Shown piece after piece: positions 15,340-22,691 of a stretch of 42,155 nucleotides of DNA. The notes under the pieces were generated by a model that saw nothing but the letters and a program-made list of their open reading frames with translations, was not told the DNA's origin and made no database searches. Source of the DNA: a virus; the IMG/VR virus record IMGVR_UViG_3300025671_000142, positions 1-42,155 of that record; one strand, given 5' to 3'. The number at the start of each line of letters is the position of its first letter. The first letter of the stretch is position 1. The position numbers and the translations under genes are program-made.

Positions 15340-15881
15340 TGGAAGAAGAAGAAATCCTTTTGAAGCTTGGCGAGATGCGCCAGTGGAACAGCTTCGCAAT
15401 GTCCCTGCTTGTGCAGTACACAAACAAGGGCAACCTGTCTGAGCGCCAGTGGGATGCGGCAGAGAACATGATCAGCAAAGTTCAGCGCAGAACTGAGCGC
15501 CGCGAGGAAATGACCCGCGATGTTGACGTGTCACGCATCAAGACGTTGCTTGAAACAGCCAAGGTCAAGAAACCAGTCTTTCGCGCAGCGGAGCTTGCCT
15601 TCTCTCTCGCACCCATGCAGGGCCGCAACGGTGGTGCCGTGTACGTGAAGCGTGGACCTGATTACCAAGGCAAGATCATGCAGGGCAAGTTCATGCCCGT
15701 AAGCACCTGTCACGGCGATACAGCGGACGCTGTAGTGCGGGTAGCATCTGACCCAAGGGGTGAGGCAGTCCAGCATGGTAAGGTCACTGGGCGGTGTTCC
15801 TGTTGCGGACGCGAGCTTACGGATCCTGTCTCCATTGAGATGGGCATTGGCCCCGTGTGCGCCAGCAACTGGGGGCTGTAA
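15339..15881 (+). CDS. DUF6011-like zinc-ribbon protein
   Basis: A 180-residue protein with a helical N-terminal region and a C-terminal zinc-binding motif (GRCSCCGRELTDPVSIEMGI then GPVCASNWGL) typical of DUF6011: a Cys-x2-Cys pair, then a third Cys near the end. The family is widespread in phages and mobile elements, with unknown function. ATG 15333 is also possible, but it lies too close to the GGGAGA site. ATG 15339 has normal spacing and a one-base overlap with the preceding stop. Confidence 0.7.
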   Translation: MEEEEILLKLGEMRQWNSFAMSLLVQYTNKGNLSERQWDAAENMISKVQRRTERREEMTRDVDVSRIKTLLETAKVKKPVFRAAELAFSLAPMQGRNGGAVYVKRGPDYQGKIMQGKFMPVSTCHGDTADAVVRVASDPRGEAVQHGKVTGRCSCCGRELTDPVSIEMGIGPVCASNWGL

Positions 15882-16132
15882 TGATTGCGTTCTTTACGAT
15901 CCTCTTCATCGATTATGAGATGCCAGAATTCGGCGCAGCGCCTATGATGAGCATCGTTTATGCAAGTGCAGAGCATTGCCAGCAAGCTATGGATCGGGGT
16001 CTTGCTGACCCCATCTATGACCACCTAAGAGGTCTTTATGGCGATGACATCATGATGTTCTGCTACGAGACAGATACCGTTTCATCATACATCAGGCCCA
16101 GAGCGAGGCCAGAAAGGATTGTCAGTGGATGA
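15881..16132 (+). CDS. Small exported-looking protein
   Basis: An 83-residue protein starting in a TAATG overlap with the zinc-ribbon gene. Its hydrophobic N-terminus (MIAFFTILFIDYEMP) may be a signal or anchor. It has two Cys (HCQQAMD and MFCYETD) and a basic C-terminus (SYIRPRARPERIVSG). The pattern, with two Cys and a final IRPxxRP, recurs in phage proteins of unknown role. Confidence 0.6.
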   Translation: MIAFFTILFIDYEMPEFGAAPMMSIVYASAEHCQQAMDRGLADPIYDHLRGLYGDDIMMFCYETDTVSSYIRPRARPERIVSG

Positions 16133-16352
16133 CTACATTGAGCGATACCGCCAGCGTATCGCCAGCCTTTACGAAGACGATACCATCGACGAGCTAAAGG
16201 ACAAGCTGGCTGCAGCGCGTGAGCAATACGAGGCTGCAGTCAGAAGATATCAGAGGCACTATCTGCGCTCTGAGAAAGTGCTAATCGAAAACGCATCAGT
16301 GCGTATCGAAAATCTTAAATCTGTGATCGAACAAAGAGAGAGTGGAGATTGA
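16125..16352 (+). CDS. Small coiled-coil protein
   Basis: A 75-residue helical protein of charged heptads (DELKDKLAAAREQYEAAVRR, then IENLKSVIEQRES). GTG 16125 is chosen over TTG 16119 because AAAGGA has proper spacing only for the former. It overlaps the preceding gene by 8 bases and precedes the MoxR-like gene by 2 bases, so it may work with that ATPase. Function unknown. Confidence 0.55.
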   Translation: MDDYIERYRQRIASLYEDDTIDELKDKLAAAREQYEAAVRRYQRHYLRSEKVLIENASVRIENLKSVIEQRESGD

Positions 16353-16354
16353 TC

Positions 16355-17374
16355 ATGAAACTATCACAAGCAACTGCGATTACTGAGGCGGCAATTGACT
16401 TTGCACTCAGTTTGAAAAATGGACGCGATGCTCAGTACGTTGTGCCGTACTGGGTATCTGGTGCGGGTATCGGTAAGACAACTGCCGTGAAAGACATTTC
16501 AGCCCGTCGAAAAATTCCCTGCCATATTCTGTCGCTCGCCCAGTACGATGCGGGTGAGCTTGGCGGGTGGCCTGTTCCAGCCAAGGATGGCGATACGATG
16601 GTGCGTATGCGGCCTGACTGGATGCCGACAGAAGGTCCATGTATTTTGTTTGTTGACGAGCTTCCACAAGCTCCGACTGCGAACATGAACATTGCCGCAC
16701 AACTGTTCAACGAGCGGCGCATTGGGCCACATTATCTGCCTGATGAGTGTGTGCTTGTTGCCGCAGGTAACCGCATGTCTGATCGTGCTGGAACCAACAA
16801 CATGCCATCCCATCTCAAGGACAGACTGATGTTCTTGGAGATCGAAGCGGATCTTGAGGACACGATTGCTTATTACTACAGCAAGCGTATTGACGAGCGC
16901 GTCTGCGCTTTCTTGCGCTTTCGTCCTGAGTTCTTGCACAAGTTTGATCGTGATGCGGATGCATGCCCATCGCCCCGCTCATGGGAACGCGTTGGAACGA
17001 TCATGTCATGGGGTCTTGACCCGCTCAATCAACTTGAGGCCATTGCAGGTCAGGTTGGTCGTGCTGCGACTGCCGACTTCACGGGCTTTCTCAAGATGTA
17101 TAGCAGTGTGCCAGACATTGATGAGCTTATCGCCCAACCAATGGCGGCTGACGTACCGTCTGACCCCGCTGTTCTTTACGCGATCTGCGCAGCCGTTGCA
17201 TCCCGCGTGAACGAAAAGAACGTGGGCAATGTGATCAAGTACCTCAATCGTTTGCCGCAACAAGAGTTCTCTGCTTTTGTGATTAAAGATGCGATGAGCC
17301 GCAACAAAGATCTCAAGCAGTCTCAAGCGATCCGCGATTGGATCATGCAAACGGGATCAAAACTGGTCCTTTAA
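16355..17374 (+). CDS. MoxR-like AAA+ ATPase
   Basis: A 339-residue AAA+ ATPase. It has Walker A GAGIGKTT (36-43), Walker B CILFVDE (96-102), sensor 1 AAGNR (137-140), a candidate arginine finger at R157 (LKDRLMF) and a PRSWERV sensor-2 region. MoxR-type ATPases work as chaperones that act on, or with, VWA-domain partners such as ViaA. The next gene encodes such a protein. ATG 16355 has GGAG 7 bases upstream; TTG 16349 is less likely. Its role in phage infection is not known. Confidence 0.85.
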   Translation: MKLSQATAITEAAIDFALSLKNGRDAQYVVPYWVSGAGIGKTTAVKDISARRKIPCHILSLAQYDAGELGGWPVPAKDGDTMVRMRPDWMPTEGPCILFVDELPQAPTANMNIAAQLFNERRIGPHYLPDECVLVAAGNRMSDRAGTNNMPSHLKDRLMFLEIEADLEDTIAYYYSKRIDERVCAFLRFRPEFLHKFDRDADACPSPRSWERVGTIMSWGLDPLNQLEAIAGQVGRAATADFTGFLKMYSSVPDIDELIAQPMAADVPSDPAVLYAICAAVASRVNEKNVGNVIKYLNRLPQQEFSAFVIKDAMSRNKDLKQSQAIRDWIMQTGSKLVL

Positions 17375-17390
17375 AATCAGCAGCTTACGC

Positions 17391-17416
17391 GGATAGTTGA
17401 TGGCCTTCAACTATCC
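17391..17416 (+). other. Hairpin between moxR-like and VWA genes
   Basis: Perfect 10-bp stem GGATAGTTGA / TCAACTATCC with a 6-base loop and no T run. It is followed by an AGTTC palindrome and a second hairpin TTGGGTA/TACCCAA. Possibly an mRNA stability or processing element. Confidence 0.65.
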
Positions 17417-17426
17417 CAAGCAAAAA

Positions 17427-17440
17427 AGTTCAATAGAACT
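17427..17440. repeat. Dispersed near-palindrome, copy 6
   Basis: AGTTCAATAGAACT, preceded by AAAAA and followed by AAAA, between the MoxR and VWA genes. Confidence 0.7.
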
Positions 17441-17488
17441 AAAACCTTGGGTACGTTTGCTACCCAAAAAAAGAAAGTGGAGTGTGGT

Positions 17489-18616
17489 ATGGACGCACAA
17501 ATGAAAGTATCCCGTGCAGTTACGCGCCTTGTAGTGAAGCACCCGTTCTTCGGGTCGCTTGCGCTATCCCTGCGTGTCGCACCAGACACGACCATCCCGA
17601 CCATGTGTACGGATGGCAAGTCTATCTTGTGGTCACCAGATTTTGTTGATGGCATGGATCAAGAAGAAACCGTGGGCGTCATGGCTCATGAGGTGATGCA
17701 TGTTACGATGAAGCACAACCTTCGCCGTGGAGATCGTGATCCAGAACTCTGGAACATCGCATGTGACTTTGCGATCAATGAAATCCTCATTGAGGCTGGA
17801 TTTATCTTGCCGAAAGGTGGCCTGTACGACGAACAGTATAAGGGTCTTATGGCTGAGGCGATCTTTGACAGACTGCCAGAGGATGCCAAGGAACGCTTTG
17901 GTCAGGCAGCATCTGTCGGTCAGGTTGTGGACGCGACTAACGACATGGGCAACCCTGTCTCTCAGGCTGAGGCCAAGCAGATGGAAGCTGACGTGGATAG
18001 CAAGATCATGATGGCTGCGACTGGCGCAAAGGCTGTTGGCAATCTGCCCACTGCAATCAAAGAAATGATTGAGCGCATGAAGCGCAGCCAAGTAGACTGG
18101 CGCGATAAGATGCGCAGGTTTGTCGGTGGTGATCAGCCAGATGACTACAGCATGCGCAAACCTCAGCGCAAAATGTATCACATGAGCGGCATTGTTGCCC
18201 CATCCATTGAGAAGCTGGGCGCTGGTCATCTTGTTGCGCTGATCGATAGCAGCGGATCCGTTTCATCTAGCCGTGAGCTTCCCAGTTTCCTTGGAGAGAT
18301 GAACGCGATCAGCCAAGATCTCAAACCCAAATCGATCACGGTCATCACCTTTGATGCAAGGGTCCAGACCGTTCGCAGATACGAACAGGGTGAAGAGATA
18401 GACACCATCGAATTGGGTGGGCGTGGCGGCACAATGGTGTCTCCCGCCTTCCAATATGTGGAAGACAAAGGCATTGAGGTAGACAACCTAGTAGTCTTCA
18501 CTGACCTTTGCATCCATGACTTCCCAGACAAACCTGACTACCCAGTGCTTTGGGTTTCGTCTTGGGATCAAGCAAGCCCCGCACCTTGGGGGGAAACAAC
18601 TTACATCCAAGCATAA
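17489..18616 (+). CDS. Zincin-like/VWA-domain protein, MoxR partner
   Basis: A 375-residue protein of the DUF2201 type: an N-terminal zincin-like domain with HEVMH (67-71), followed by IACDFAINEIL, and a C-terminal VWA-like domain. The metal-binding MIDAS set is complete: DSSGS (253-257), T315 in GGT and D339 in FTD. ATG 17489 is chosen (GGAG 6 bases upstream). The pairing of a MoxR ATPase with a VWA protein recalls RavA-ViaA and cobalt-chelatase-type systems. In this phage the pair may remodel or proteolyse a target; inference only. Confidence 0.85.
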   Translation: MDAQMKVSRAVTRLVVKHPFFGSLALSLRVAPDTTIPTMCTDGKSILWSPDFVDGMDQEETVGVMAHEVMHVTMKHNLRRGDRDPELWNIACDFAINEILIEAGFILPKGGLYDEQYKGLMAEAIFDRLPEDAKERFGQAASVGQVVDATNDMGNPVSQAEAKQMEADVDSKIMMAATGAKAVGNLPTAIKEMIERMKRSQVDWRDKMRRFVGGDQPDDYSMRKPQRKMYHMSGIVAPSIEKLGAGHLVALIDSSGSVSSSRELPSFLGEMNAISQDLKPKSITVITFDARVQTVRRYEQGEEIDTIELGGRGGTMVSPAFQYVEDKGIEVDNLVVFTDLCIHDFPDKPDYPVLWVSSWDQASPAPWGETTYIQA

Positions 18617-18625
18617 GGAGAAGTA

Positions 18626-18811
18626 ATGACAAACTGCGAGATCGATGCTCTACTTCAAGAAGAGGGCGTCGATCTTCGTCCACTGTGGTGGGCGATGACG
18701 TGTGAAGCCCTCGTCAATGACCGCTGGGAAGGCGGCATTGATGATCCGTTTTATTTAATTGTGAGAGATCCATGCAAAGACATATTGGGCCAGAGCAGAG
18801 AGCTTACATGA
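18626..18811 (+). CDS. Small hypothetical protein
   Basis: A 61-residue acidic protein (MTNCEIDALLQEEGVDLRPL, WWAMTCEALVNDRWEGG). AAGGAGAAG lies just before ATG 18626. It overlaps the next gene by ATGA and follows the VWA-protein gene by 9 bases, so it is probably cotranscribed. Function unknown. Confidence 0.6.
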   Translation: MTNCEIDALLQEEGVDLRPLWWAMTCEALVNDRWEGGIDDPFYLIVRDPCKDILGQSRELT

Positions 18812-18969
18812 GATACCTAAGAAACGAGGTATCTAAATGGGAACGAGAAGCAAATCGGAGTGACCACCACCCGAATGCTCACAAGTATTTATGGGAAGCG
18901 CGAAAAGAATTGCGCGAGTATAGGCTATCGCTGGAAAGGCGAGGCTTCAGTGTGGAAAAAGTTCAATAG
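18808..18969 (+). CDS. Small helical protein
   Basis: A 53-residue basic helical protein (MRYLRNEVSKWEREANRSDH and YLWEARKELREYRLSLERRG). ATG 18808 overlaps the previous stop (ATGA); an upstream start at 18772 is possible. Its last codons (KVQ, then TAG) are built from a copy of the dispersed AGTTC palindrome, so the repeat supplies the stop codon. Function unknown. Confidence 0.55.
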   Translation: MRYLRNEVSKWEREANRSDHHPNAHKYLWEARKELREYRLSLERRGFSVEKVQ

Positions 18970-18973
18970 AACT
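18960..18973. repeat. Dispersed near-palindrome, copy 7
   Basis: AGTTCAATAGAACT with AAAA before and AAAA after. Contains the TAG stop of the preceding gene. Confidence 0.7.
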
Positions 18974-19000
18974 AAAAGACGTGGAAGGACGTGAAACAAA

Positions 19001-19783
19001 ATGTCTACTGTAATCTATGTAAAAAATAAAAACACTTTCGCAAAGAATAACTACTTTGCGATCAAGCGGATGAGCAAAGCTCTTGGTCTGTTCTTTAAGG
19101 CTCATGAGTTCTCAGACGAAAACATCAAAAACTTTGCTTACAACCCAAACCAATTCGAATGGAAGTCTTTTGATTATCCAGACGCACCAAGGGGTTTGAA
19201 AGAATTACCAATGGAAGACGCAAATTTTTGCGCAAGGTATGGAGCAAACTTGATCAGGCAAATAAGACGTTTGCGAAAAGTCCAAGGAGTAGATGATGCT
19301 CCTAAAACAATCATCCAAAAGTCAAAGGAAGCATCGTGCCTGTATGGAGAGAGTGCTTTAAAAGTATGCTTTCCTTCCATGCGTTGGCAAATTCGACCAG
19401 TGATGAGCGGCAACCTTTTTGTTGAAAAGGAGAGGCAAGACTACGGTCAGTATGATTGGGTGGTCAATGTTCCAATTACTTGGTACAGCACGATCAATCG
19501 TAAAGGCTTATCGATTGCCGTTGCTGGCGATGGCAATCGATTTATCATGGCTGTTAAGCCCCGTGATCTTTCTCGCCTGACCGACCAAGGCATATATGCT
19601 TATGAAGTTGTGGCAGTCAAAGCAAAAAACAAGAAGGCAGAGATGGAGACAGGTTGGTTAATGAGCTACCCCACTGGTAATGAGACTGATGTCCGCGCCT
19701 ATCACAAAGAGTTCTCCAGATGCGAAAGCTTGCTTAGAAGACGCATTAGGGATACAGTTACAAAAGAACTCATGGGGTATTGA
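19001..19783 (+). CDS. Hypothetical protein
   Basis: A 260-residue soluble protein with mixed alpha/beta composition, Asn/Lys/Arg-rich. I do not recognise a domain; visible segments include WVVNVPITWYSTINRKG and LSIAVAGDGNRFIMAVKPRD, which look like consecutive beta strands. AAGGA precedes the ATG. Its DNA is visibly AT-richer than the 13-18.6 kb genes. It overlaps the next gene by one base. Confidence 0.65.
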   Translation: MSTVIYVKNKNTFAKNNYFAIKRMSKALGLFFKAHEFSDENIKNFAYNPNQFEWKSFDYPDAPRGLKELPMEDANFCARYGANLIRQIRRLRKVQGVDDAPKTIIQKSKEASCLYGESALKVCFPSMRWQIRPVMSGNLFVEKERQDYGQYDWVVNVPITWYSTINRKGLSIAVAGDGNRFIMAVKPRDLSRLTDQGIYAYEVVAVKAKNKKAEMETGWLMSYPTGNETDVRAYHKEFSRCESLLRRRIRDTVTKELMGY

Positions 19784-19986
19784 TGGAAACTGAAGAGCTT
19801 AATGCTGATAAAATACTGGATGTTATCCTTAGCTTGCCGCCATCAGCAAACAGAAATCAAGTGTGTGACTTGATTGTGAATGTCGTCATGGCATATCAAA
19901 TGAGAGACGACTTCCCACTCATAATGCTCAACGTCGCAAATGTTTTAATGCAGATAGACGATGTTGAAAATATTTCGATCCACTAA
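19783..19986 (+). CDS. Small hypothetical protein
   Basis: A 67-residue protein starting at ATG 19783 in a TGATG overlap with the preceding stop. It is mostly hydrophobic helix (ADKILDVILSLPPSANRNQV, CDLIVNVVMAYQM). It is the last gene before the paired terminators at 20034-20096. Function unknown. Confidence 0.6.
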   Translation: METEELNADKILDVILSLPPSANRNQVCDLIVNVVMAYQMRDDFPLIMLNVANVLMQIDDVENISIH

Positions 19987-20033
19987 CCCGCTGACGTTTA
20001 CTGGCGTCCGCCTCGCGGGTTGGTGTGAAACTA

Positions 20034-20067
20034 GCAGGGAAGAGGAGAAATCTTCCCTGCCTTTTTT
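20034..20067 (+). terminator. Rho-independent terminator, plus strand
   Basis: Stem GCAGGGAAGA / TCTTCCCTGC with a 7-base loop, then CTTTTTT. It ends the plus-strand accessory operon. Confidence 0.92.
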
Positions 20068-20096
20068 AAAAGAAAAGGGTCACCCGAAGGTGACCC
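20068..20096 (-). terminator. Rho-independent terminator, minus strand
   Basis: On the minus strand: GGGTCACC-TTCG-GGTGACCC with a UUCG tetraloop, then TTTTCTTTT. It ends the RusA/primase operon and sits back to back with the plus-strand terminator. Confidence 0.9.
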
Positions 20097-20164
20097 AGTC
20101 AAGAGTGGAGAAGATGTGTAAACCAATATCCTCACACAAGACCTAGCACTCTATATGTAGTAGG

Positions 20165-20332
20165 TCAAATCGTTTCGAACATCTTATCTGCTAAGTTGCT
20201 AATAAGACGCAGTGTCTCTCTTGAGTTAAGTTCAACCACTGCAACCTCATCCCCGCCTACAAATACATGAAGCACAGGACCCGTCTCGCCTTCTCTGACG
20301 ATCACAAATTTATTGTCCGAAGATTTGGTCAA
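20165..20332 (-). CDS. Small hypothetical protein with TTG start
   Basis: A 55-residue gene overlapping the 3' end of the primase-helicase gene by 23 bases in another frame. It encodes MTKSSDNKFVIVREGETGPV, then LHVFVGGDEVAVVELNSRET and a helical end (LRLISNLADKMFETI). This regular beta-then-helix pattern, and its place between the primase stop and the minus-strand terminator, support a real gene. TTG 20332 is likely, since a stop lies just upstream in frame; GTG 20305 is the alternative. Function unknown. Confidence 0.6.
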   Translation of the reverse strand: MTKSSDNKFVIVREGETGPVLHVFVGGDEVAVVELNSRETLRLISNLADKMFETI

Positions 20333-22091
20333 AGTCTATATCAACTTCTGTGTATGGAGTTGGCGCATCCAGTATCGGATCTGGTATGTGCTTCTTGTAT
20401 GTTGACGTTGGAACATCGAAGGCAAGATCGGTATTGCCCTGCTTTCCAACCCAAGAGAAACGACATTTCCATATGTGGATTTCTGAAACACGAGAACGCG
20501 CAGGGTCTGGTCTGTGAACTGTCAGACCCACGTCAGCCTTGGCGAACCAAGCTGCACTGCCTGAGATATCATACCCCTTGGGAGCAGGTACATTTCCTGA
20601 CTGGTCCCGCATCATCTTTGCTGGATGAGCTACGAACCAAAGGTGAATGCCATGTGCCTGAGCAAACACGCGCAGCCTTGTCAGAATATCAGAAACCCAT
20701 TCGGTTTCGCTGACATCCCGCCCCTTCTGGATGTAGTTGTATGGGTCAATGATGGCACCTCGAACACCGTGCCGCATGACTGCAATCTTCAATCTTTCAA
20801 TGATGCTTTCGATAGAAGACATCGAACCGTCTGCCTGATAAAGAAAAGAAAAGTGCGATTGAACAAATTCCTTTCCGCGATTCAGCTCCTCTTGGGTTAT
20901 TCTATCTGTTGCACCTTCGAAGAAAGGCTTACGAATATACTTGCTGATCAGCTTGGCAATATGAAGACGCGGTTCATTTTCAAAAGAACAGATTGCAAAC
21001 TTCCAATCTTTTTCTTGTGCCATGTTGACCATAATCTGATCAATGAATTCCGACTTACCTGATGATGGATGACCCGTCACCACGGTAAGCTGACCAGTGA
21101 CAATGGTGTATAACTCATCGACGTTATCGTATCCCGTACTCTCGCCACGTCCCATTCCTTTTTCGTAGATCTCATCGATCTGATCATAGAAGTGAGACGC
21201 ATCATACAGACCAGCGACAGGCCACGGCTTGGCGGCAACCACGATATCATCAATGCCATCCTTGCCAGAGTTCAACAAGACATCGTTGGCATCCTTGCAC
21301 CCCTCTGGGTACTCTATCTTGAAGCATCGATCCTTTCCGATACGACGAGCGATCTCTTCAGCGGTTGCCTGTCCCGCTGCGTCCGCATCCATAGCGATGA
21401 TGATACGACTGGCGGCATCAATTTTCTTCTTTGCTGCCCATAAGTATTTGAATTTATTATCTTCTTTTGGATCGATGTTTCCATCGACGACCTTCATGAC
21501 TGCCCCGTTTGGGATTGACACAACGCTTTCGTAACCCGTTTCCATAAACGCGAGAGCATCCATCTCGCCCTCGCATATGATTAAATCATCGTCCCGCTGG
21601 ACGTTTTGCAAATTGAAAAAAGTTTGGGGTGCGCCATTGCACTTGAACCCTTTGCTCTCAATGGACCGCACCTTGTATGCATATTCTTGACCCTCGTTTG
21701 TGTACGGGAACATGATGCATTCTGTTTCCTTGTTGAGTGCCTGTATCCAAGATGAGGTTGAGACGAGGTTTGCTTTCTTCGCAGTCTCTTCACTGATCCC
21801 ACGGCTACTCAGCCATGCCAGTGCCGCGTCTGTAAGCGGGGATTTGTTTACGTTCTTTGCAACGGACATTGGTTCCACTCTATTTGTTTTTGTAAAGCCA
21901 TCACTCAAAGGAACAATGCCCTGCTGATTACAGTGCCAGCACTGAAACAGTATCTTGTCTTGTTCTATTTTGAGAGAAAGCGTTTTATCGGTTTTGTTTT
22001 TGCGGCTGGGACTACAGCTTGGGCATTTTATTTTGTATTGACCTTGCCCTAATCTGTATGCCTCGCCACGAACTTGCTGTTCGATTTGCAC
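20310..22091 (-). CDS. Primase-helicase (T7 gp4-like)
   Basis: A 593-residue bifunctional replication protein. The N-terminal zinc finger has C23-x2-C26 and C51-x2-C54. The TOPRIM primase domain has E174 in CEGEMD and D235/D237 in MDADAAG. The helicase domain has Walker A GHPSSGKS (340-347) followed by RecA-fold segments such as GAIIDPYNY. It would unwind the fork and make primers on the lagging strand. GTG start with AGGAG 6 bases upstream. No phage DNA polymerase accompanies it, so it probably loads the host replisome. Confidence 0.92.
   Translation of the reverse strand: MQIEQQVRGEAYRLGQGQYKIKCPSCSPSRKNKTDKTLSLKIEQDKILFQCWHCNQQGIVPLSDGFTKTNRVEPMSVAKNVNKSPLTDAALAWLSSRGISEETAKKANLVSTSSWIQALNKETECIMFPYTNEGQEYAYKVRSIESKGFKCNGAPQTFFNLQNVQRDDDLIICEGEMDALAFMETGYESVVSIPNGAVMKVVDGNIDPKEDNKFKYLWAAKKKIDAASRIIIAMDADAAGQATAEEIARRIGKDRCFKIEYPEGCKDANDVLLNSGKDGIDDIVVAAKPWPVAGLYDASHFYDQIDEIYEKGMGRGESTGYDNVDELYTIVTGQLTVVTGHPSSGKSEFIDQIMVNMAQEKDWKFAICSFENEPRLHIAKLISKYIRKPFFEGATDRITQEELNRGKEFVQSHFSFLYQADGSMSSIESIIERLKIAVMRHGVRGAIIDPYNYIQKGRDVSETEWVSDILTRLRVFAQAHGIHLWFVAHPAKMMRDQSGNVPAPKGYDISGSAAWFAKADVGLTVHRPDPARSRVSEIHIWKCRFSWVGKQGNTDLAFDVPTSTYKKHIPDPILDAPTPYTEVDIDFDQIFGQ
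20852..20865. repeat. Dispersed near-palindrome, coding copy in primase-helicase
   Basis: AGTGCGATTGAACA inside the helicase domain; a weaker match that may be chance. Confidence 0.35.
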
Positions 22092-22196
22092 GGCTATCTC
22101 CTACTCTATTCGAGCATCATAGGGGATACGAATAGCGTCCGTCAATCTACGATTTTTTTGCCGCCTAATAATATAATATATATATATATACTTAGA
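22092..22196. promoter_or_regulatory. AT-rich gap upstream of primase-helicase
   Basis: A 105-base gap with an alternating TA tract next to site B of the 47-bp repeat. It parallels the control region at 10.2-10.3 kb and may hold the primase promoter or a replication site. Confidence 0.5.
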
Positions 22197-22240
22197 CTAC
22201 CGATATGTAATATCGTCTACCGTAACGTCTTCCGATAATA
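22193..22240. repeat. GTCTACCG repeat cluster, site B
   Basis: Second copy of the 47-bp motif at 10292-10338, with about four differences. It includes the last codons and stop of the RusA-like gene, and one CGTCTACCG plus a varied CGTCTTCCG copy. Confidence 0.85.
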
Positions 22241-22619
22241 AATACTGTGGAATATTTTTTATATTACACGAGCGAACTCTAATTATTGACCGTGGATTTT
22301 CTTTGTCTAAACCCCAGTAAATAAATTTTTGTTTTACCTGCCTATCGTTTTTGTAGATGCGGTTCTGCATGCAATCTAGGATCAGGCTTTCGTCCAAGTC
22401 TGGGCGGCGGGATGCATAGTAAATCATCATCTCAACTATGACATCATCTGTTGTCGGCACTTTCAAAGTGGGGCATTGCGCCTCAAAGAAACTCACATAG
22501 TCCCGTGCTTTCTGGGACTTGATCAAGGCTGGTCTGCCTTTTATCATGACCATCTTACGTGAATTTGCTTTCGACGCAGGTTCACCATACACCGTAAACG
22601 TAACATCAAATGCAGCCAT
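22197..22619 (-). CDS. rusA: RusA-like Holliday junction resolvase
   Basis: A 140-residue nuclease-type protein that would cut four-way junctions during replication or before packaging. The catalytic motif RRPDLDESLILD gives D74 and D76, and D92 comes from NDRQV; a C-terminal basic strand follows. The lysine usually found four residues after the second Asp is isoleucine here (I80), which may affect catalysis. ATG 22619 has GGGGGAAG just upstream and is preferred over TTG 22631. It heads the minus-strand replication operon; its last codons lie in the 47-bp repeat. Confidence 0.82.
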   Translation of the reverse strand: MAAFDVTFTVYGEPASKANSRKMVMIKGRPALIKSQKARDYVSFFEAQCPTLKVPTTDDVIVEMMIYYASRRPDLDESLILDCMQNRIYKNDRQVKQKFIYWGLDKENPRSIIRVRSCNIKNIPQYLLSEDVTVDDITYR

Positions 22620-22641
22620 ATCTTCCCCCAAATAATCCCAT

Positions 22642-22670
22642 TTGACTTTATGTTCCTTATGTGATTTAAC
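22642..22670 (+). promoter_or_regulatory. Candidate sigma70-type promoter
   Basis: TTGACT, 17-base spacer, TTTAAC, about 22 bases upstream of the plus-strand nuclease gene in the divergent gap with rusA. Confidence 0.4.
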
Positions 22671-22691
22671 TACATACGAGTGGAGAAAACA

